Positions 6,981 to 16,484 are shown, numbered from the stretch's first letter. The stretch: DNA of 64,000 nucleotides from JAJZKE01 sp963762395 (GCA_963762395.1 CAVXKL010000004.1:266831-330830), one strand, 5' to 3'. The notes: generated from the sequence alone by a model not told the origin. Translations and numbers: made by a program.

Positions 6981-8420
6981 ATGAGCCGCTTTTACATCAC
7001 CACGTCAATACCGTATATAAATGACAAACCACACCTTGGCCATTCCTTAGAGTTTGTTATTGCCGATGTTCTTGCTCGTTATGCCCGCAAACAAGGGGAT
7101 GAGGTTATCTTTTCCACCGGCACAGATGAACACGGCGGCAAGATAGCTGAAAGAGCTCAAGAATTAGGCGTTGAACCTAAACACTTTGCTGACAAAGTCT
7201 CAAAATACTTTGAAGAACTAACCGCGCTTTTAAACATCTCCAACAACCGCTTTATTAGAACAACAGATGCTACTCATGAAAAAATTGCTCAAGATATTTG
7301 GCAAAAACTAGAAAAAGACATATATAAGTCCAAATATATTGGCTGGTATTGTACCGGCGACGAGGCCTTCTTTGCGGAAGCTGAAGTTAAGGCAAATAAC
7401 GGTATCTGCCCTAATCATAACCGTCCATATGAGAAGATAGAGGAAAATAACTATTTCTTTAAATTATCTAAATACGGACCAGAGATAGCCGAAGCTATTA
7501 AATCCGAAAAATTTAAGATTATCCCAACGACTCGTCGTAATGAAATCTTAAGTCTAATTGATTCAGGATTGGAAGACATATCTATTTCCCGACCAAAGGA
7601 CAAGATAACCTGGGGTATTCCGGTTCCAGGAGATAAAGAGCAGGTAATGTACGTCTGGTTTGAAGCCCTGATGAATTATATAACAGTTCTAGGTTATCCG
7701 GATAACGATGACTTTAAGAACTACTGGCCGGCTAATGTCCAAGTAATAGGCAAGGATATTATTAGGTTCCATGCCGCTATCTGGCCGGCCATGCTACTGG
7801 GGCTAGATCTACCTTTGCCTAAGAATCTCTACGTTCATGGCTTTATTAACATTGAAGGCCAAAAAATGTCTAAATCCTTAGGTAATTCAATCGACCCAGT
7901 TGAGCTAGTTGCTAATTTTGGTCCTGATCCATTGAGATATTACCTCTTAAGACACATTCCCAGCTATTCTGACGGCGACTTCTCTATTGCTAGCCTAATA
8001 ACCAGTTATAACAATGAACTGGCGAATGAGCTAGGCAATGCTGTCTCCAGATCAATCGCTATGATAGAACGATACTCTAGCGGCCTAATCAACAATGTAC
8101 CACCCCCAGAACATGACATTGCTGCTTATGAGGAAGCAATTAAAGACTGCCGCCTAGATAAAGCCCTAGAAACAGTCTTTGAAGAAATTAAGGGGCTAAA
8201 TCAATATATTGAAGAAGAAAAACCATGGGAACTAGCCAAATCCGAAGACCGGGATCATCTTAAAGAGGTCTTAGCATATTTAGCCGGCAGCCTGCTTCAA
8301 ATCGCTGATCTCTTAGAGCCATTCCTGCCAGAAACAGCTAATAAAATCAAAACAGCCTTTGAGGGTGGTAAAGTCCATAAAATGACCGAAAATCTTTTCC
8401 CTAAAATAGACAATGATTGA
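6981..8420 (+). CDS. metG: methionyl-tRNA synthetase
   Basis: A class I aminoacyl-tRNA synthetase charging tRNA-Met. The HIGH motif reads PHLGHSLEF (residues ~18-26) and KMSKSLGN lies near residue 298. The connective domain has a cysteine pair region (WYCTGDEAFF, then ICPNHNRPYE). At 479 residues it is compact, without the C-terminal EMAP-like domain of E. coli MetG, as is common in CPR genomes. It ends in TGA, showing that TGA is a stop in this organism, and overlaps tatD by 8 bases. Confidence 0.95.
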   Translation: MSRFYITTSIPYINDKPHLGHSLEFVIADVLARYARKQGDEVIFSTGTDEHGGKIAERAQELGVEPKHFADKVSKYFEELTALLNISNNRFIRTTDATHEKIAQDIWQKLEKDIYKSKYIGWYCTGDEAFFAEAEVKANNGICPNHNRPYEKIEENNYFFKLSKYGPEIAEAIKSEKFKIIPTTRRNEILSLIDSGLEDISISRPKDKITWGIPVPGDKEQVMYVWFEALMNYITVLGYPDNDDFKNYWPANVQVIGKDIIRFHAAIWPAMLLGLDLPLPKNLYVHGFINIEGQKMSKSLGNSIDPVELVANFGPDPLRYYLLRHIPSYSDGDFSIASLITSYNNELANELGNAVSRSIAMIERYSSGLINNVPPPEHDIAAYEEAIKDCRLDKALETVFEEIKGLNQYIEEEKPWELAKSEDRDHLKEVLAYLAGSLLQIADLLEPFLPETANKIKTAFEGGKVHKMTENLFPKIDND

Positions 8421-9228
8421 ACTAACTGATACCCACTGCCATATACAATCCATTAATCAATTCGGCGGTGAAGACCATACTTCCAAGCTATGGCAGAAAC
8501 TTCAAAATACAGATGTAGAATCTGTCATTCATGACGCCTTTGAGGCTGGTGTCACCAGATTAATAACTGTTGGTTGTGAACTAATAGACAGCAAACTAGC
8601 AATCACTACCGCTCAAGCACATCAAAACGTCTGGGCTAGTATTGGCATTCACCCGCATGAAGCTAAGAAATACGTTCGAGATAAGACAAAACAGGAAGAA
8701 TTTAGCGGCCTTGCCAAAGAAGACAAAGTAGTAGCTGTTGGCGAATGTGGCCTGGATTACTTCTATAACTATTCCAGCCCCAAAGACCAAAAAGCGGTTT
8801 TGGATTTCCAGTTAAATCTAGCTTCTAAACATAACTTGCCGGTAATATTCCACGTTAGAGAGGCCTACATAGACTTTTGGCCCATCCTAGATAATTACCC
8901 AAATTTAAAGGGTGTACTCCATAGCTACACAGACAGTCTAGCTAACCTAGATGAAGCTCTGAACCGTGGACTATATATTGGCGTTAATGGTATTTCTACC
9001 TTCACCCGTGACCCAGCCCAACTAGCTATGTACAGGCAAATACCACTGACTAATTTACTCCTTGAAACAGATTCACCGTACTTGACACCAGCACCAAAGC
9101 GTGGTAATATAAACCAGCCTAAAAATATTAGGCTTGTGGCAGAATACCTGGAGCGATTAAGAGGACAACCCTTAGAAATGATCGCCTCTCAAACGACTAA
9201 AAATGCCAGACAACTTTTTCACGTATAA
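8413..9228 (+). CDS. tatD: TatD-family metal-dependent DNase
   Basis: A 271-residue TIM-barrel hydrolase. Metal ligands are seen in TDTHCHI (residues ~6-12), the glutamate in GECGLDY (~112), a histidine in IFHVREA (~147), HSYTDS (~175), and the aspartate in LLLETDSPYLTP (~220). The family are 3'-5' DNA exonucleases acting in repair. The start ATG overlaps the end of metG, the common metG-tatD arrangement, and translational coupling is likely. Confidence 0.92.
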   Translation: MIELTDTHCHIQSINQFGGEDHTSKLWQKLQNTDVESVIHDAFEAGVTRLITVGCELIDSKLAITTAQAHQNVWASIGIHPHEAKKYVRDKTKQEEFSGLAKEDKVVAVGECGLDYFYNYSSPKDQKAVLDFQLNLASKHNLPVIFHVREAYIDFWPILDNYPNLKGVLHSYTDSLANLDEALNRGLYIGVNGISTFTRDPAQLAMYRQIPLTNLLLETDSPYLTPAPKRGNINQPKNIRLVAEYLERLRGQPLEMIASQTTKNARQLFHV

Positions 9229-9255
9229 TAAATAACTCTAATGAAAGGAAATAGG

Positions 9256-9690
9256 ATGCGTTCTGAGTTAGGTAAAGAGGTAGCCAAGGGACATGAACAG
9301 GACATTCTGCTTAGATTTGATGTTCTAAGTAGCAGCTTGGACCGAGCTAAAAAAGCTGCCAAGTCTATGGCTGCGGTAAACACGCCAAAGAGCTCAACCT
9401 TCAGTCAATCAGTTGCACCAAGGCTACGAGAAGGCTACCTCCAGACCTCCATCGCATCAAGTTCCCATGAGGCTGCTTCCACTTCAGCTAATACAGATGA
9501 GGCTAAAGTTACATTTGAACCGGCTGCTTACATTGGGATTGCTGATACAGCCATAAATAGTATTAAGGAAATTGATCTAAATACATCCAACACAGGTGTC
9601 ATCTTCATTAATGATATTCGAAAGCAACTTGAAGAGATATATAAGGGAATACCTCAATCAGCTCGAGATAATCTGAAAGGGGCAGCATAA
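9256..9690 (+). CDS. hypothetical protein, about 144 aa
   Basis: Not recognised. A soluble, serine/alanine-rich middle (residues ~35-80) is flanked by helical ends (DILLRFDVLSSSLDRAKKAAK and SIKEIDLN...ISNDIRKQ-like helix). An ATG also occurs at 9241, but GAAAGGA at 9243-9249 sits correctly before the ATG at 9256, so that start is chosen. It is followed after one base by another unknown gene; the two likely form a pair co-transcribed with metG-tatD. Confidence 0.65.
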   Translation: MRSELGKEVAKGHEQDILLRFDVLSSSLDRAKKAAKSMAAVNTPKSSTFSQSVAPRLREGYLQTSIASSSHEAASTSANTDEAKVTFEPAAYIGIADTAINSIKEIDLNTSNTGVIFINDIRKQLEEIYKGIPQSARDNLKGAA

Positions 9691-9691
9691 G

Positions 9692-10063
9692 ATGAGTATA
9701 CTGCCTAAATTTTTACCCCGTATCTATAGCCAAAGAGCTGAAGATGCTCAAAGACGGCTAATTCAATTCGAACTTCAATTTGGCCGCAATATATTCGGTC
9801 CAGTACCAGAAAATCATCACCGGGATTTCTTCTGTCTTGATGAATATACCTGGATTTGGCATGAAGACTGGTTGGATGAAAGGGGCAATAGAATTGTCCT
9901 ATCTACTCGTTACATTCTAAGGCCGGATGGTGCTATTAAATCCCAAAACGGGAAGTCATATCAGAAGGTAGACGCCCAGGAATTCGATCACCTATATAAG
10001 GCCATTAAAAAATATGTCTCAACTGTCCAGAATCAATATTCCCAGATGCTTAGCCCTGCTTAA
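9692..10063 (+). CDS. hypothetical protein, 123 aa
   Basis: Not recognised. A small soluble protein rich in aromatics, with the segments FFCLDEYTWIWHEDWLDE (residues ~45-62) and RYILRPDGAIKSQNG (~70-84). It begins 1 base after the previous stop with AAAGGGG upstream, so it is translationally linked to the gene before it. A TATACT box 10 bases after its end drives the next gene, so the operon probably stops here. Confidence 0.65.
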   Translation: MSILPKFLPRIYSQRAEDAQRRLIQFELQFGRNIFGPVPENHHRDFFCLDEYTWIWHEDWLDERGNRIVLSTRYILRPDGAIKSQNGKSYQKVDAQEFDHLYKAIKKYVSTVQNQYSQMLSPA

Positions 10064-10088
10064 TTTAAAAACGTATACTTAGAGTATT

Positions 10089-11234
10089 ATGCCTAAAAGA
10101 AACGTCTATTTAGACTATGCTGCTGCCACACCTATGGACCCTCTAGTTCTTAAAGCTATGGAGCCATATTTTTCTAAGCAGTTTTATAACATCTCGGCTA
10201 CCTACTCTAAAGCTAAAGAAGCTAGATCGGCAGTTGAAGCTAGCAGACGCAGGGTGGCATTAAATCTTGGTGCTAAATCCTCGGAAATTATCTTCACCGC
10301 TGGCGGCAGCGAAGCTAATAATCTGACAGTTACCGGCGTTATGAGCGATTGCCCTCATGGCAATATGGTCATAACGGCTATTGAACATCCCTCAATCTAC
10401 TCCCCGGCCAAGAACTTTAATACCCGTGTCTGCCCGGTGGATGATCAAGGACATATTAAGATCAACAAACTAAAAGATTTAATCGACGATGACACAGTAC
10501 TGGTTAGTATCATCTACGTCAGCAACGAAATAGGGGTAATTGAACCCCTAAAAGAGGTGGCAAATGTTATTCAAACTATTCGTAGTGACAGACTTGAAAG
10601 AAGCATAAATAGGCCAATATATTTCCATACCGATGCCTGCCAGGCAGCTAACTATCTTGACCTTCATGTCTCTAAACTCGGCGTCGATTTAATGACCCTA
10701 AACGGCAGTAAAATATATGGCCCTAAACAAAGCGGAGCCTTATTTATAAAAAGCGGCGTTAGTTTAAAGCCCATCATCTTTGGCGGCGGCCAGGAAAGAA
10801 GCCTCAGGAGCGGCACTGAAAATGTACCTGGCATAATTGGTTTTGCCAGAGCCCTTGATCTAGCCCAAAACGACAGAAAGTCTGAATCGGACAGGCTGGC
10901 TAAACTTCAGGGATACTTTATGAGTAGTCTGGATAATAACTTTAGCCCTGTTAAGATAAACGGCTCAAGGGCTAAAAGAGTAGTAAACAATGTTCATGTC
11001 ACATTCCCGGGTATAGACAATGAATGGCTTCTAATCTCTTTAGATGAAAAAGGTATTATGGCGGCAGCAGGATCAGCCTGCAGCGCTTCAAATGAATTGC
11101 CCTCAAAAGTTCTAAAAGCTATTGGTCTGACGGATAAAGAAGCTAGAAGTTCAGTCCGTTTCTCATTTGGCCATGGTACAACCAGACCAGATCTGGAATA
11201 TACCCTAGAAGTCCTGAAAAGTCTGCTTAAATAG
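10089..11234 (+). CDS. iscS: cysteine desulfurase (IscS/NifS family)
   Basis: A PLP enzyme of 381 residues that removes sulfur from cysteine as persulfide. Family signatures: YLDYAAATPMD at the N terminus, GGSEANN (~75), the PLP-binding region LNGSKIYGPKQSG with the lysine (~205), RSGTENVPGI (~238), and the catalytic cysteine in GSACSASNELPS (~330). The loop with ACSAS is the group I (IscS-like) type. MnmA, which needs persulfide sulfur, lies 5.4 kb downstream beyond the ATPase operon, so tRNA 2-thiolation is a likely use. TATACT at 10074-10079 is the probable -10 box. Confidence 0.92.
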   Translation: MPKRNVYLDYAAATPMDPLVLKAMEPYFSKQFYNISATYSKAKEARSAVEASRRRVALNLGAKSSEIIFTAGGSEANNLTVTGVMSDCPHGNMVITAIEHPSIYSPAKNFNTRVCPVDDQGHIKINKLKDLIDDDTVLVSIIYVSNEIGVIEPLKEVANVIQTIRSDRLERSINRPIYFHTDACQAANYLDLHVSKLGVDLMTLNGSKIYGPKQSGALFIKSGVSLKPIIFGGGQERSLRSGTENVPGIIGFARALDLAQNDRKSESDRLAKLQGYFMSSLDNNFSPVKINGSRAKRVVNNVHVTFPGIDNEWLLISLDEKGIMAAAGSACSASNELPSKVLKAIGLTDKEARSSVRFSFGHGTTRPDLEYTLEVLKSLLK

Positions 11235-11269
11235 AACCAGATCTGTTTTCTCAGATGAGTCATTTAGGG

Positions 11270-11275
11270 TATAAT
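11270..11275 (+). promoter_or_regulatory. probable -10 box of the ATPase operon
   Basis: TATAAT lies 67 bases before the first ATPase gene, in the only intergenic gap between the cysteine desulfurase and that gene. No clear -35 box is visible. Confidence 0.45.
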
Positions 11276-11342
11276 ATTTCTGAACTATAGCTTAAGCGAT
11301 AACAAAGAAGCTATAGCTGTATATGATGGTGGGTAAACAAAT

Positions 11343-11963
11343 ATGACAATCTGGTGGTTTTATCTGGTAGTGGCTTTCATAATAGCTGCCGGCGCTGGTT
11401 TTATATGGTTGACTGTTCAGATAAGCAAAAGCACAAAGAATCAACCCAGATTCCTTGGCTCAGATATTGATAGCACTAAAGAAGCCGTTGAGCATATCTT
11501 TAATGATGAATTTAGAGAGGAACTTAAAAACAGAGGTCGGCTTCACTTTCAAAAGATAATAAACGACAGCGCAGATTTCCTGCAGCAAGACCTAAGACTA
11601 ACCTCGTCTCAGCTCAATGAATTTATGAAGAAAGAGCTGACTTCTAAAGTTGATGAAGAATTGACTAAGTATGAACAATCGATCAACGATGCTCGCGACC
11701 TGGCAATTGATTCAATCAAGAAAACATCTCTTGCTCTCGATGAACAGCGCCAAGTTCTTGGTGATGAGGTCCGCAAGGCTGTAGCCGATGAAAAGACTAG
11801 AATAATTGACAACTTCATTAACCAGCTAACAGATATAGTCAGCCACTATATAACAACTGCCATAGGCGGTGAAATAGACTTAAATGATCAATTAGAATAT
11901 ATCCTGGCTAACCTTGAAACAAACAAAAAGGCAATGATCGAGGACATTAAGAATGTCGGATAG
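11343..11963 (+). CDS. atpF: ATP synthase b-like stalk subunit
   Basis: A 206-residue protein with one N-terminal membrane segment (residues ~4-26), then a long, highly charged helix with coiled-coil character, the layout of the F-type peripheral stalk b subunit. Sequence is otherwise divergent and assignment leans on its place directly before delta, alpha, gamma, beta and epsilon. No a or c subunit gene precedes it; the cysteine desulfurase is the upstream neighbour. It overlaps the next gene by 11 bases. Confidence 0.75.
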   Translation: MTIWWFYLVVAFIIAAGAGFIWLTVQISKSTKNQPRFLGSDIDSTKEAVEHIFNDEFREELKNRGRLHFQKIINDSADFLQQDLRLTSSQLNEFMKKELTSKVDEELTKYEQSINDARDLAIDSIKKTSLALDEQRQVLGDEVRKAVADEKTRIIDNFINQLTDIVSHYITTAIGGEIDLNDQLEYILANLETNKKAMIEDIKNVG

Positions 11964-12447
11964 TAAGACATACTTTAAATTGCCGCTTTCAGTTTCCCGG
12001 CCAGCTGATCTTAGCCGGCTAATTCATGAGCTGACGCAGATAAATGAAGACCTCGACCAGGAAAGAATCAGAAACCCTCATCAAAAACCGGAGATTAAAA
12101 CCTCTTCTAAAATGACCGATGTTCTTACGGCTAACAATATAGACATAACTACCAAAGAACACCGCGATGGTCTGCTTAAGATATTCAACCGTCTCAGTGA
12201 AAGAAACCAGATAATTAACATTAGTTTTGCCTCTGAGGCCACCCCGGAGTTTATTGAAAAGATAGTTGAGTGGTTTAGAAAAGAAATTGATCCATACTGC
12301 TTTATTGTTGTTGGTATTAATCCCACCATTGGTGTCGGTTGCATTGCCCGAACCAAAAATAAGGTCTTCGATATGTCGCTTAAAAGTGGTCTTAATAGTA
12401 CCCGTGAGCTTCTAACTAGTCGTATCAGGGAGCTAGATAAAGCATGA
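11953..12447 (+). CDS. atpH: ATP synthase delta subunit (divergent)
   Basis: A 164-residue protein in the position of AtpH. The C-terminal part holds the delta signature in recognisable form: INPTIGVGCIARTKNKVFDMSLKS (positions ~125-148), compared with the family pattern of a conserved I-G-G, then V-I-D-x-S and a closing helix. The N-terminal helical domain is shortened and poorly conserved. The protein would join the b-like stalk to the F1 head. It overlaps b by 11 bases and alpha by 4. Confidence 0.75.
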   Translation: MSDSKTYFKLPLSVSRPADLSRLIHELTQINEDLDQERIRNPHQKPEIKTSSKMTDVLTANNIDITTKEHRDGLLKIFNRLSERNQIINISFASEATPEFIEKIVEWFRKEIDPYCFIVVGINPTIGVGCIARTKNKVFDMSLKSGLNSTRELLTSRIRELDKA

Positions 12448-13961
12448 ATAGCTCTAATCTGCATTTTAATAAACTAGTTGAAGCCGGCAATCCGGTTGGT
12501 GAAGTAGTCGCTGTTGAGAGATTCATGGTCAAGGTCCGCGGCCTCCAACCCTGCCAAGTCCACTCCATTGTCCTTTTTGAAGACGGCTCCAAAGGTTTTG
12601 TCCACCAAGTCAGAACTGACTATGTATTAATTCTTCACCTCGGCACTGAAAATCTAATGAGCGGTATGATAGCCGTCCTCCAGCATAAAGACCTGGTAGT
12701 TAAAGTTGGTAAAAACTTTATTGGCCGAGTAGTTAATGTCATGGGTGAACCACTGGATGGTAAAGGTCCGATTACCTCAGATACTGTCTGGCCCGTCTTT
12801 AACGAAGCTGTTCCGCTTTATATGCATAAGCTTCTTGATACCCAGACGGAGAGCGGCGTCATAGCTGTTGATGCTCTTTTGCCTATAGTTCGCGGTCAAA
12901 GAATGGCTTTAATGGGTGATACAAAATCTGGTAAAAGTACCTTAGCCTCCCAGATAACAATTAACCAAAAAAACTCTGATCAGATCGTTGTCTACTGCCT
13001 GGTCGCTAAACGAAGAAGTGACGTCGATACTCTTTTAAGCCGTTTTAAAGAAAACGATGCAATGGATAAGTTAATCGTCGTTGTGTCCACGATGTTTGAA
13101 TCACTAGTTATAAGCTACCTAGCGCCATATGTTGCCTGCGCAATGGCTGAATATCTCTGGCAGAAATGCAACCAAGATGTCGTTATTATTTATGACGACC
13201 TTACTTCCCACGCCCATGCTCACAGGGAGATATCACTATTATCCGGAGTCAGCCCTGGCCGTGACTCATATCCGGGAGACATGTTCTATGCCCACTCCAG
13301 TCTTCTAGAGAGGGCGGGAAGAATCGAGGAAACTGGCAAAGCGCTAACAGCTATTCCAATAGTTCATGCTCCAGGCGGAGATATTACCGCTTATCTGCCA
13401 ACCAACATTATGAGTATTACCGATGGTCAATGGATACTAGATATGGATGTCTTCAGGAGCGGTGTCAGGCCAGCCTTTAACTTCGGCCTTTCCGTTACCC
13501 GAGCTGGTGGTACTGGACATAACGACCGTCAAAAAGATCAAGCCTTTAAGGCCCTTAAAATCCTAGCCGACTACCGCCAAGCCCAGGAATTTGCTCACTT
13601 TGGCACAGAAATTGGTGATGAGTATAGACGTGACCTAACTATAGGCAAGTTAATTAACCAGATAATAACCCAAGCGCCAGGCTTGTCTTATTCACTCATC
13701 GCCCAGCAGTTAATGCTAGATATAGTTATTAACTTAGACGATAAAGAAAAGATAGATGTTGATAAACTTAAGCTCCGGGTTAATGAATTTGCCCCGAAAG
13801 TAACTTCAGACGAGTCATTCAATAGTGTCCGTGATGAGCTTAAGACCCAATGCCTAACCATGACAGGCAGGGCTAAACCAACCAATACTAAACCAACTGA
13901 ACAAGGTGTAAGCTCTACTTCCGAAAATGAAAAGCAAGCTAAAGAGGCGAATAAAAAATGA
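12444..13961 (+). CDS. atpA: ATP synthase alpha subunit
   Basis: A 505-residue F1 alpha subunit. Walker A is GDTKSGKST (~160), differing from the usual GDRQTGKT. The arginine finger region is LSVTRAGGTG (~350), with the catalytic arginine kept. GVSPGRDSYPGDMFYAHSSLLERAG (~268-292) is the conserved alpha stretch. The C terminus has a charged extension. It overlaps delta and gamma by 4 bases each (ATGA type), so subunit translation is coupled. Confidence 0.92.
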   Translation: MNSSNLHFNKLVEAGNPVGEVVAVERFMVKVRGLQPCQVHSIVLFEDGSKGFVHQVRTDYVLILHLGTENLMSGMIAVLQHKDLVVKVGKNFIGRVVNVMGEPLDGKGPITSDTVWPVFNEAVPLYMHKLLDTQTESGVIAVDALLPIVRGQRMALMGDTKSGKSTLASQITINQKNSDQIVVYCLVAKRRSDVDTLLSRFKENDAMDKLIVVVSTMFESLVISYLAPYVACAMAEYLWQKCNQDVVIIYDDLTSHAHAHREISLLSGVSPGRDSYPGDMFYAHSSLLERAGRIEETGKALTAIPIVHAPGGDITAYLPTNIMSITDGQWILDMDVFRSGVRPAFNFGLSVTRAGGTGHNDRQKDQAFKALKILADYRQAQEFAHFGTEIGDEYRRDLTIGKLINQIITQAPGLSYSLIAQQLMLDIVINLDDKEKIDVDKLKLRVNEFAPKVTSDESFNSVRDELKTQCLTMTGRAKPTNTKPTEQGVSSTSENEKQAKEANKK

Positions 13962-14818
13962 AACAGCTAAAGGAACTTATAGGGGAAGAAACATCAATAT
14001 CCACCCTAGTTGAACTAACTAGCGCTTTTGAAGGCATTGCTTCGATTAGAATAAGTCAAACTAAAGACAGAGTTCTCCAATCTACCCAATTCTTCGCCGA
14101 ACTCTGGAACATCTACCGCCAGCTTAAAGTAAGACCAGTCTTTAACTTCGGCCGTTCAGAAGAAAGCGACAAAGACATTATAGATAAAGACCTCTACATC
14201 GTCATTACGGCAGAAGGCGGCTTTAGTGGTGACATTGACCTTAAACTTATACGGACAATGTTAAGCAAATATGATAAAGCTAAAAACGACATTATTGTTA
14301 TCGGTCACCACGGCGCTATCCAGCTAGCTCAAAGGGGAGTGGAGTATACGAAGTACTATAAGCTGCCAGTTACCGATAAAAATATTAATACCATGCCGGT
14401 AGTCAGTGAAGTTCAAAAATACCGTTCAACAACTATTTTCTATCAGGAATACATAACCTTACTTAACCAGGAAGTAAGAAGCATTGAAATCCAAACCGCT
14501 ATTGATGCCCGGGCTAAAGATTCAAACGAAGAAGTTATCGATGAAAGGTCCTATATCTTTGAACCGGATGCTTACTCAGTTGCCGCTCACTTGGAAAGAT
14601 CAATGATGCAGATTGCTATCAGCCAGTTAATCCTAAGCTCTAAACTGGCCCAATATGCTTCTCGTTTTAGAGCTATGAGTGTTTCAAGAGAAAGGTCGAC
14701 TGATGAAAAGGCAGAAATACACCTTGAATATAACCGGACCAAGAGATTCATAAAAGATGAACGGCTAAAAGAGATGATTGGCGGTCTTAAAAAGACTAGG
14801 TTAGGAGCATTAAGCTAA
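13958..14818 (+). CDS. atpG: ATP synthase gamma subunit
   Basis: A 286-residue central-stalk subunit. The terminal helices that form the rotor coiled coil are seen at residues ~1-50 and ~205-285; the middle carries the Rossmann-like domain with ITAEGGFSGDIDLKL (family form tSDrGLcGgfN). The closing YNRTKRFIKDERLKEMIGG is the usual region before the end. Divergent, but order and architecture fit. Its stop overlaps the beta start by one base. Confidence 0.85.
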   Translation: MKQLKELIGEETSISTLVELTSAFEGIASIRISQTKDRVLQSTQFFAELWNIYRQLKVRPVFNFGRSEESDKDIIDKDLYIVITAEGGFSGDIDLKLIRTMLSKYDKAKNDIIVIGHHGAIQLAQRGVEYTKYYKLPVTDKNINTMPVVSEVQKYRSTTIFYQEYITLLNQEVRSIEIQTAIDARAKDSNEEVIDERSYIFEPDAYSVAAHLERSMMQIAISQLILSSKLAQYASRFRAMSVSRERSTDEKAEIHLEYNRTKRFIKDERLKEMIGGLKKTRLGALS

Positions 14819-16119
14819 TGGCTGGCACAATAACCTCGGTTAAGCAGTTAATAATCACGGCTGTCTTTGATGAAGATCCGCCGGCCACAAATGAACTAAT
14901 TAAAGTCAATAACCACTACAACACCGAACTTCTCGTTGACCATATTGAAACCAACGGCGAGGTCTACTGCCTAAATATTAGAAATGATTATCGGATTATG
15001 AAGGGTCAAAAGGTGGAAAGACTAAAAAGAGGTATTGAAATCCCGGTCGGCGATAAGACTATCGGCAGAGTACTTAATGCTCTTGGCGATCCGATGGATG
15101 GCCAGCCGCCCCTAGCAGATGATGTGCCTCGTAAGGATATATATTCCAACACCACCCATGCCGATAGTTTCACGCTTGCTAAGCCGGAGGTTCTAGAAAC
15201 TGGTATTAAGGTAATAGACTTCTTCACCCCGTTTGTTAAAGGCCGAAAGATAGGTATTGTCGGTGGTGCCGGTGTTGGTAAAACTGTTCTAACGATGGAA
15301 TTAATCAACAACATTGCCAAATCAGGCAGTGGGCTGTCATTCTTCAGCGGTATTGGTGAGCGTATCAGAGAAGGTCATGAACTCTGGGGAATACTTAAAG
15401 ATAATGACCTATTAAAAAACACCTGCATGTTCTTCGCCCAGATGAATGAAAACCCAATCCAAAGAGCTCTAGTCGGCATCTCGGCTACAGCCTCGGCTGA
15501 AGTATTTAGGGATGAACAGCATAAAGACATTCTGTTCTTCGCCGACAACATGTATAGGTATGTCCAGGCGAGAAATGAGCTGTCAACAACCCTAGACCAA
15601 GTACCAAGCGAAGGCGGCTATGAACCAACCATATTCTCTGACGTAAAAGTACTTCAAGACCGTCTAAGCAGTAATGAAAACGGTTCAATTACTTCCGTTC
15701 AAACTATTTATGTTCCGGCTGATGACGTATCTGATCCGGCCGTTCAGTTTATTCAGCATGAAATGGATTCCATTATTGTCTTGTCTAGAAAGGTAGCCGA
15801 GCAGGGTATTAGACCGGCTGTTGACCTTAATCTAACAACATCTTCACTTCTAACGCCAGAAATAGTTGGTGACCGTCACTATGCATTAAGCGTCCAGGTT
15901 CAAGCTCTTCTTCAAAAGTATGAATCCCTAAAAGGCATCATAGCTATTATTGGTGAAAATGAATTAAGCCCGATTGATAGAAGTGACTATGCTAAAGCTA
16001 AAAGATTAATTACCAACTTCACTCAAAACATGTTCGTTATGACTAAAAACAACGGTCTGCCTGGTGAATACTTTAGCCGCGAACAAACACTTAAAAGCAT
16101 TGAAGAAATAATAATATGA
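14818..16119 (+). CDS. atpD: ATP synthase beta subunit
   Basis: A 433-residue catalytic F1 subunit, about 30-40 residues shorter than usual. Walker A is GGAGVGKT (~145-152). The catalytic glutamate region is GIGERIREGHELW (canonical GERTREGNDLY). Walker B is ILFFADN. DELSEED is changed to NELSPID, and ADDVSDPA corresponds to the usual ADDLTDPA. Catalytic residues are kept, so ATP hydrolysis or synthesis is expected. It overlaps epsilon by 4 bases. Confidence 0.92.
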   Translation: MAGTITSVKQLIITAVFDEDPPATNELIKVNNHYNTELLVDHIETNGEVYCLNIRNDYRIMKGQKVERLKRGIEIPVGDKTIGRVLNALGDPMDGQPPLADDVPRKDIYSNTTHADSFTLAKPEVLETGIKVIDFFTPFVKGRKIGIVGGAGVGKTVLTMELINNIAKSGSGLSFFSGIGERIREGHELWGILKDNDLLKNTCMFFAQMNENPIQRALVGISATASAEVFRDEQHKDILFFADNMYRYVQARNELSTTLDQVPSEGGYEPTIFSDVKVLQDRLSSNENGSITSVQTIYVPADDVSDPAVQFIQHEMDSIIVLSRKVAEQGIRPAVDLNLTTSSLLTPEIVGDRHYALSVQVQALLQKYESLKGIIAIIGENELSPIDRSDYAKAKRLITNFTQNMFVMTKNNGLPGEYFSREQTLKSIEEIII

Positions 16120-16484
16120 GCGATGATGACAACCAAAACCCGCCTAAAATAATTGGCGAAGAGTTTGCTACGCCAATTACTGAAGCAGGCAAAGAGCAGG
16201 CTAGGGTGGTTAAAGAATTCAACGCAAAAAAAAATGACCTGATCATGGACATAAAGGTAGCCAGTCCGTTCACAACATATTATGATGGCCAGGCTTTCTC
16301 TCTTAGTGGTGTTAATGCCACTGGTTCTTTCGATATCTTACCTAGACACCATAACTTTATTAGCCTGCTTGAACCATGTACCTTAGTCATCCGAACAACA
16401 AAAGGCGATGAACAGAAAATAGATATTGCCGGTGGACTGCTTCATGTTAAATCAAACAAGGCCATCGTCTTTCTAGATATATAG
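16116..16484 (+). CDS. atpC: ATP synthase epsilon subunit, without C-terminal helical domain
   Basis: A 122-residue protein. Residues ~47-122 form the epsilon beta-sandwich (SFDILPRHHNFISLL, family form GxLGILPxHAPLLT, then IDIAGGLLHVKSNKAIVFLD). The protein stops where the C-terminal two-helix domain, which inhibits hydrolysis in other bacteria, should begin. Instead it has a charged N-terminal extension of about 45 residues. The last gene of the operon; mnmA follows after 108 bases. Confidence 0.85.
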   Translation: MSDDDNQNPPKIIGEEFATPITEAGKEQARVVKEFNAKKNDLIMDIKVASPFTTYYDGQAFSLSGVNATGSFDILPRHHNFISLLEPCTLVIRTTKGDEQKIDIAGGLLHVKSNKAIVFLDI

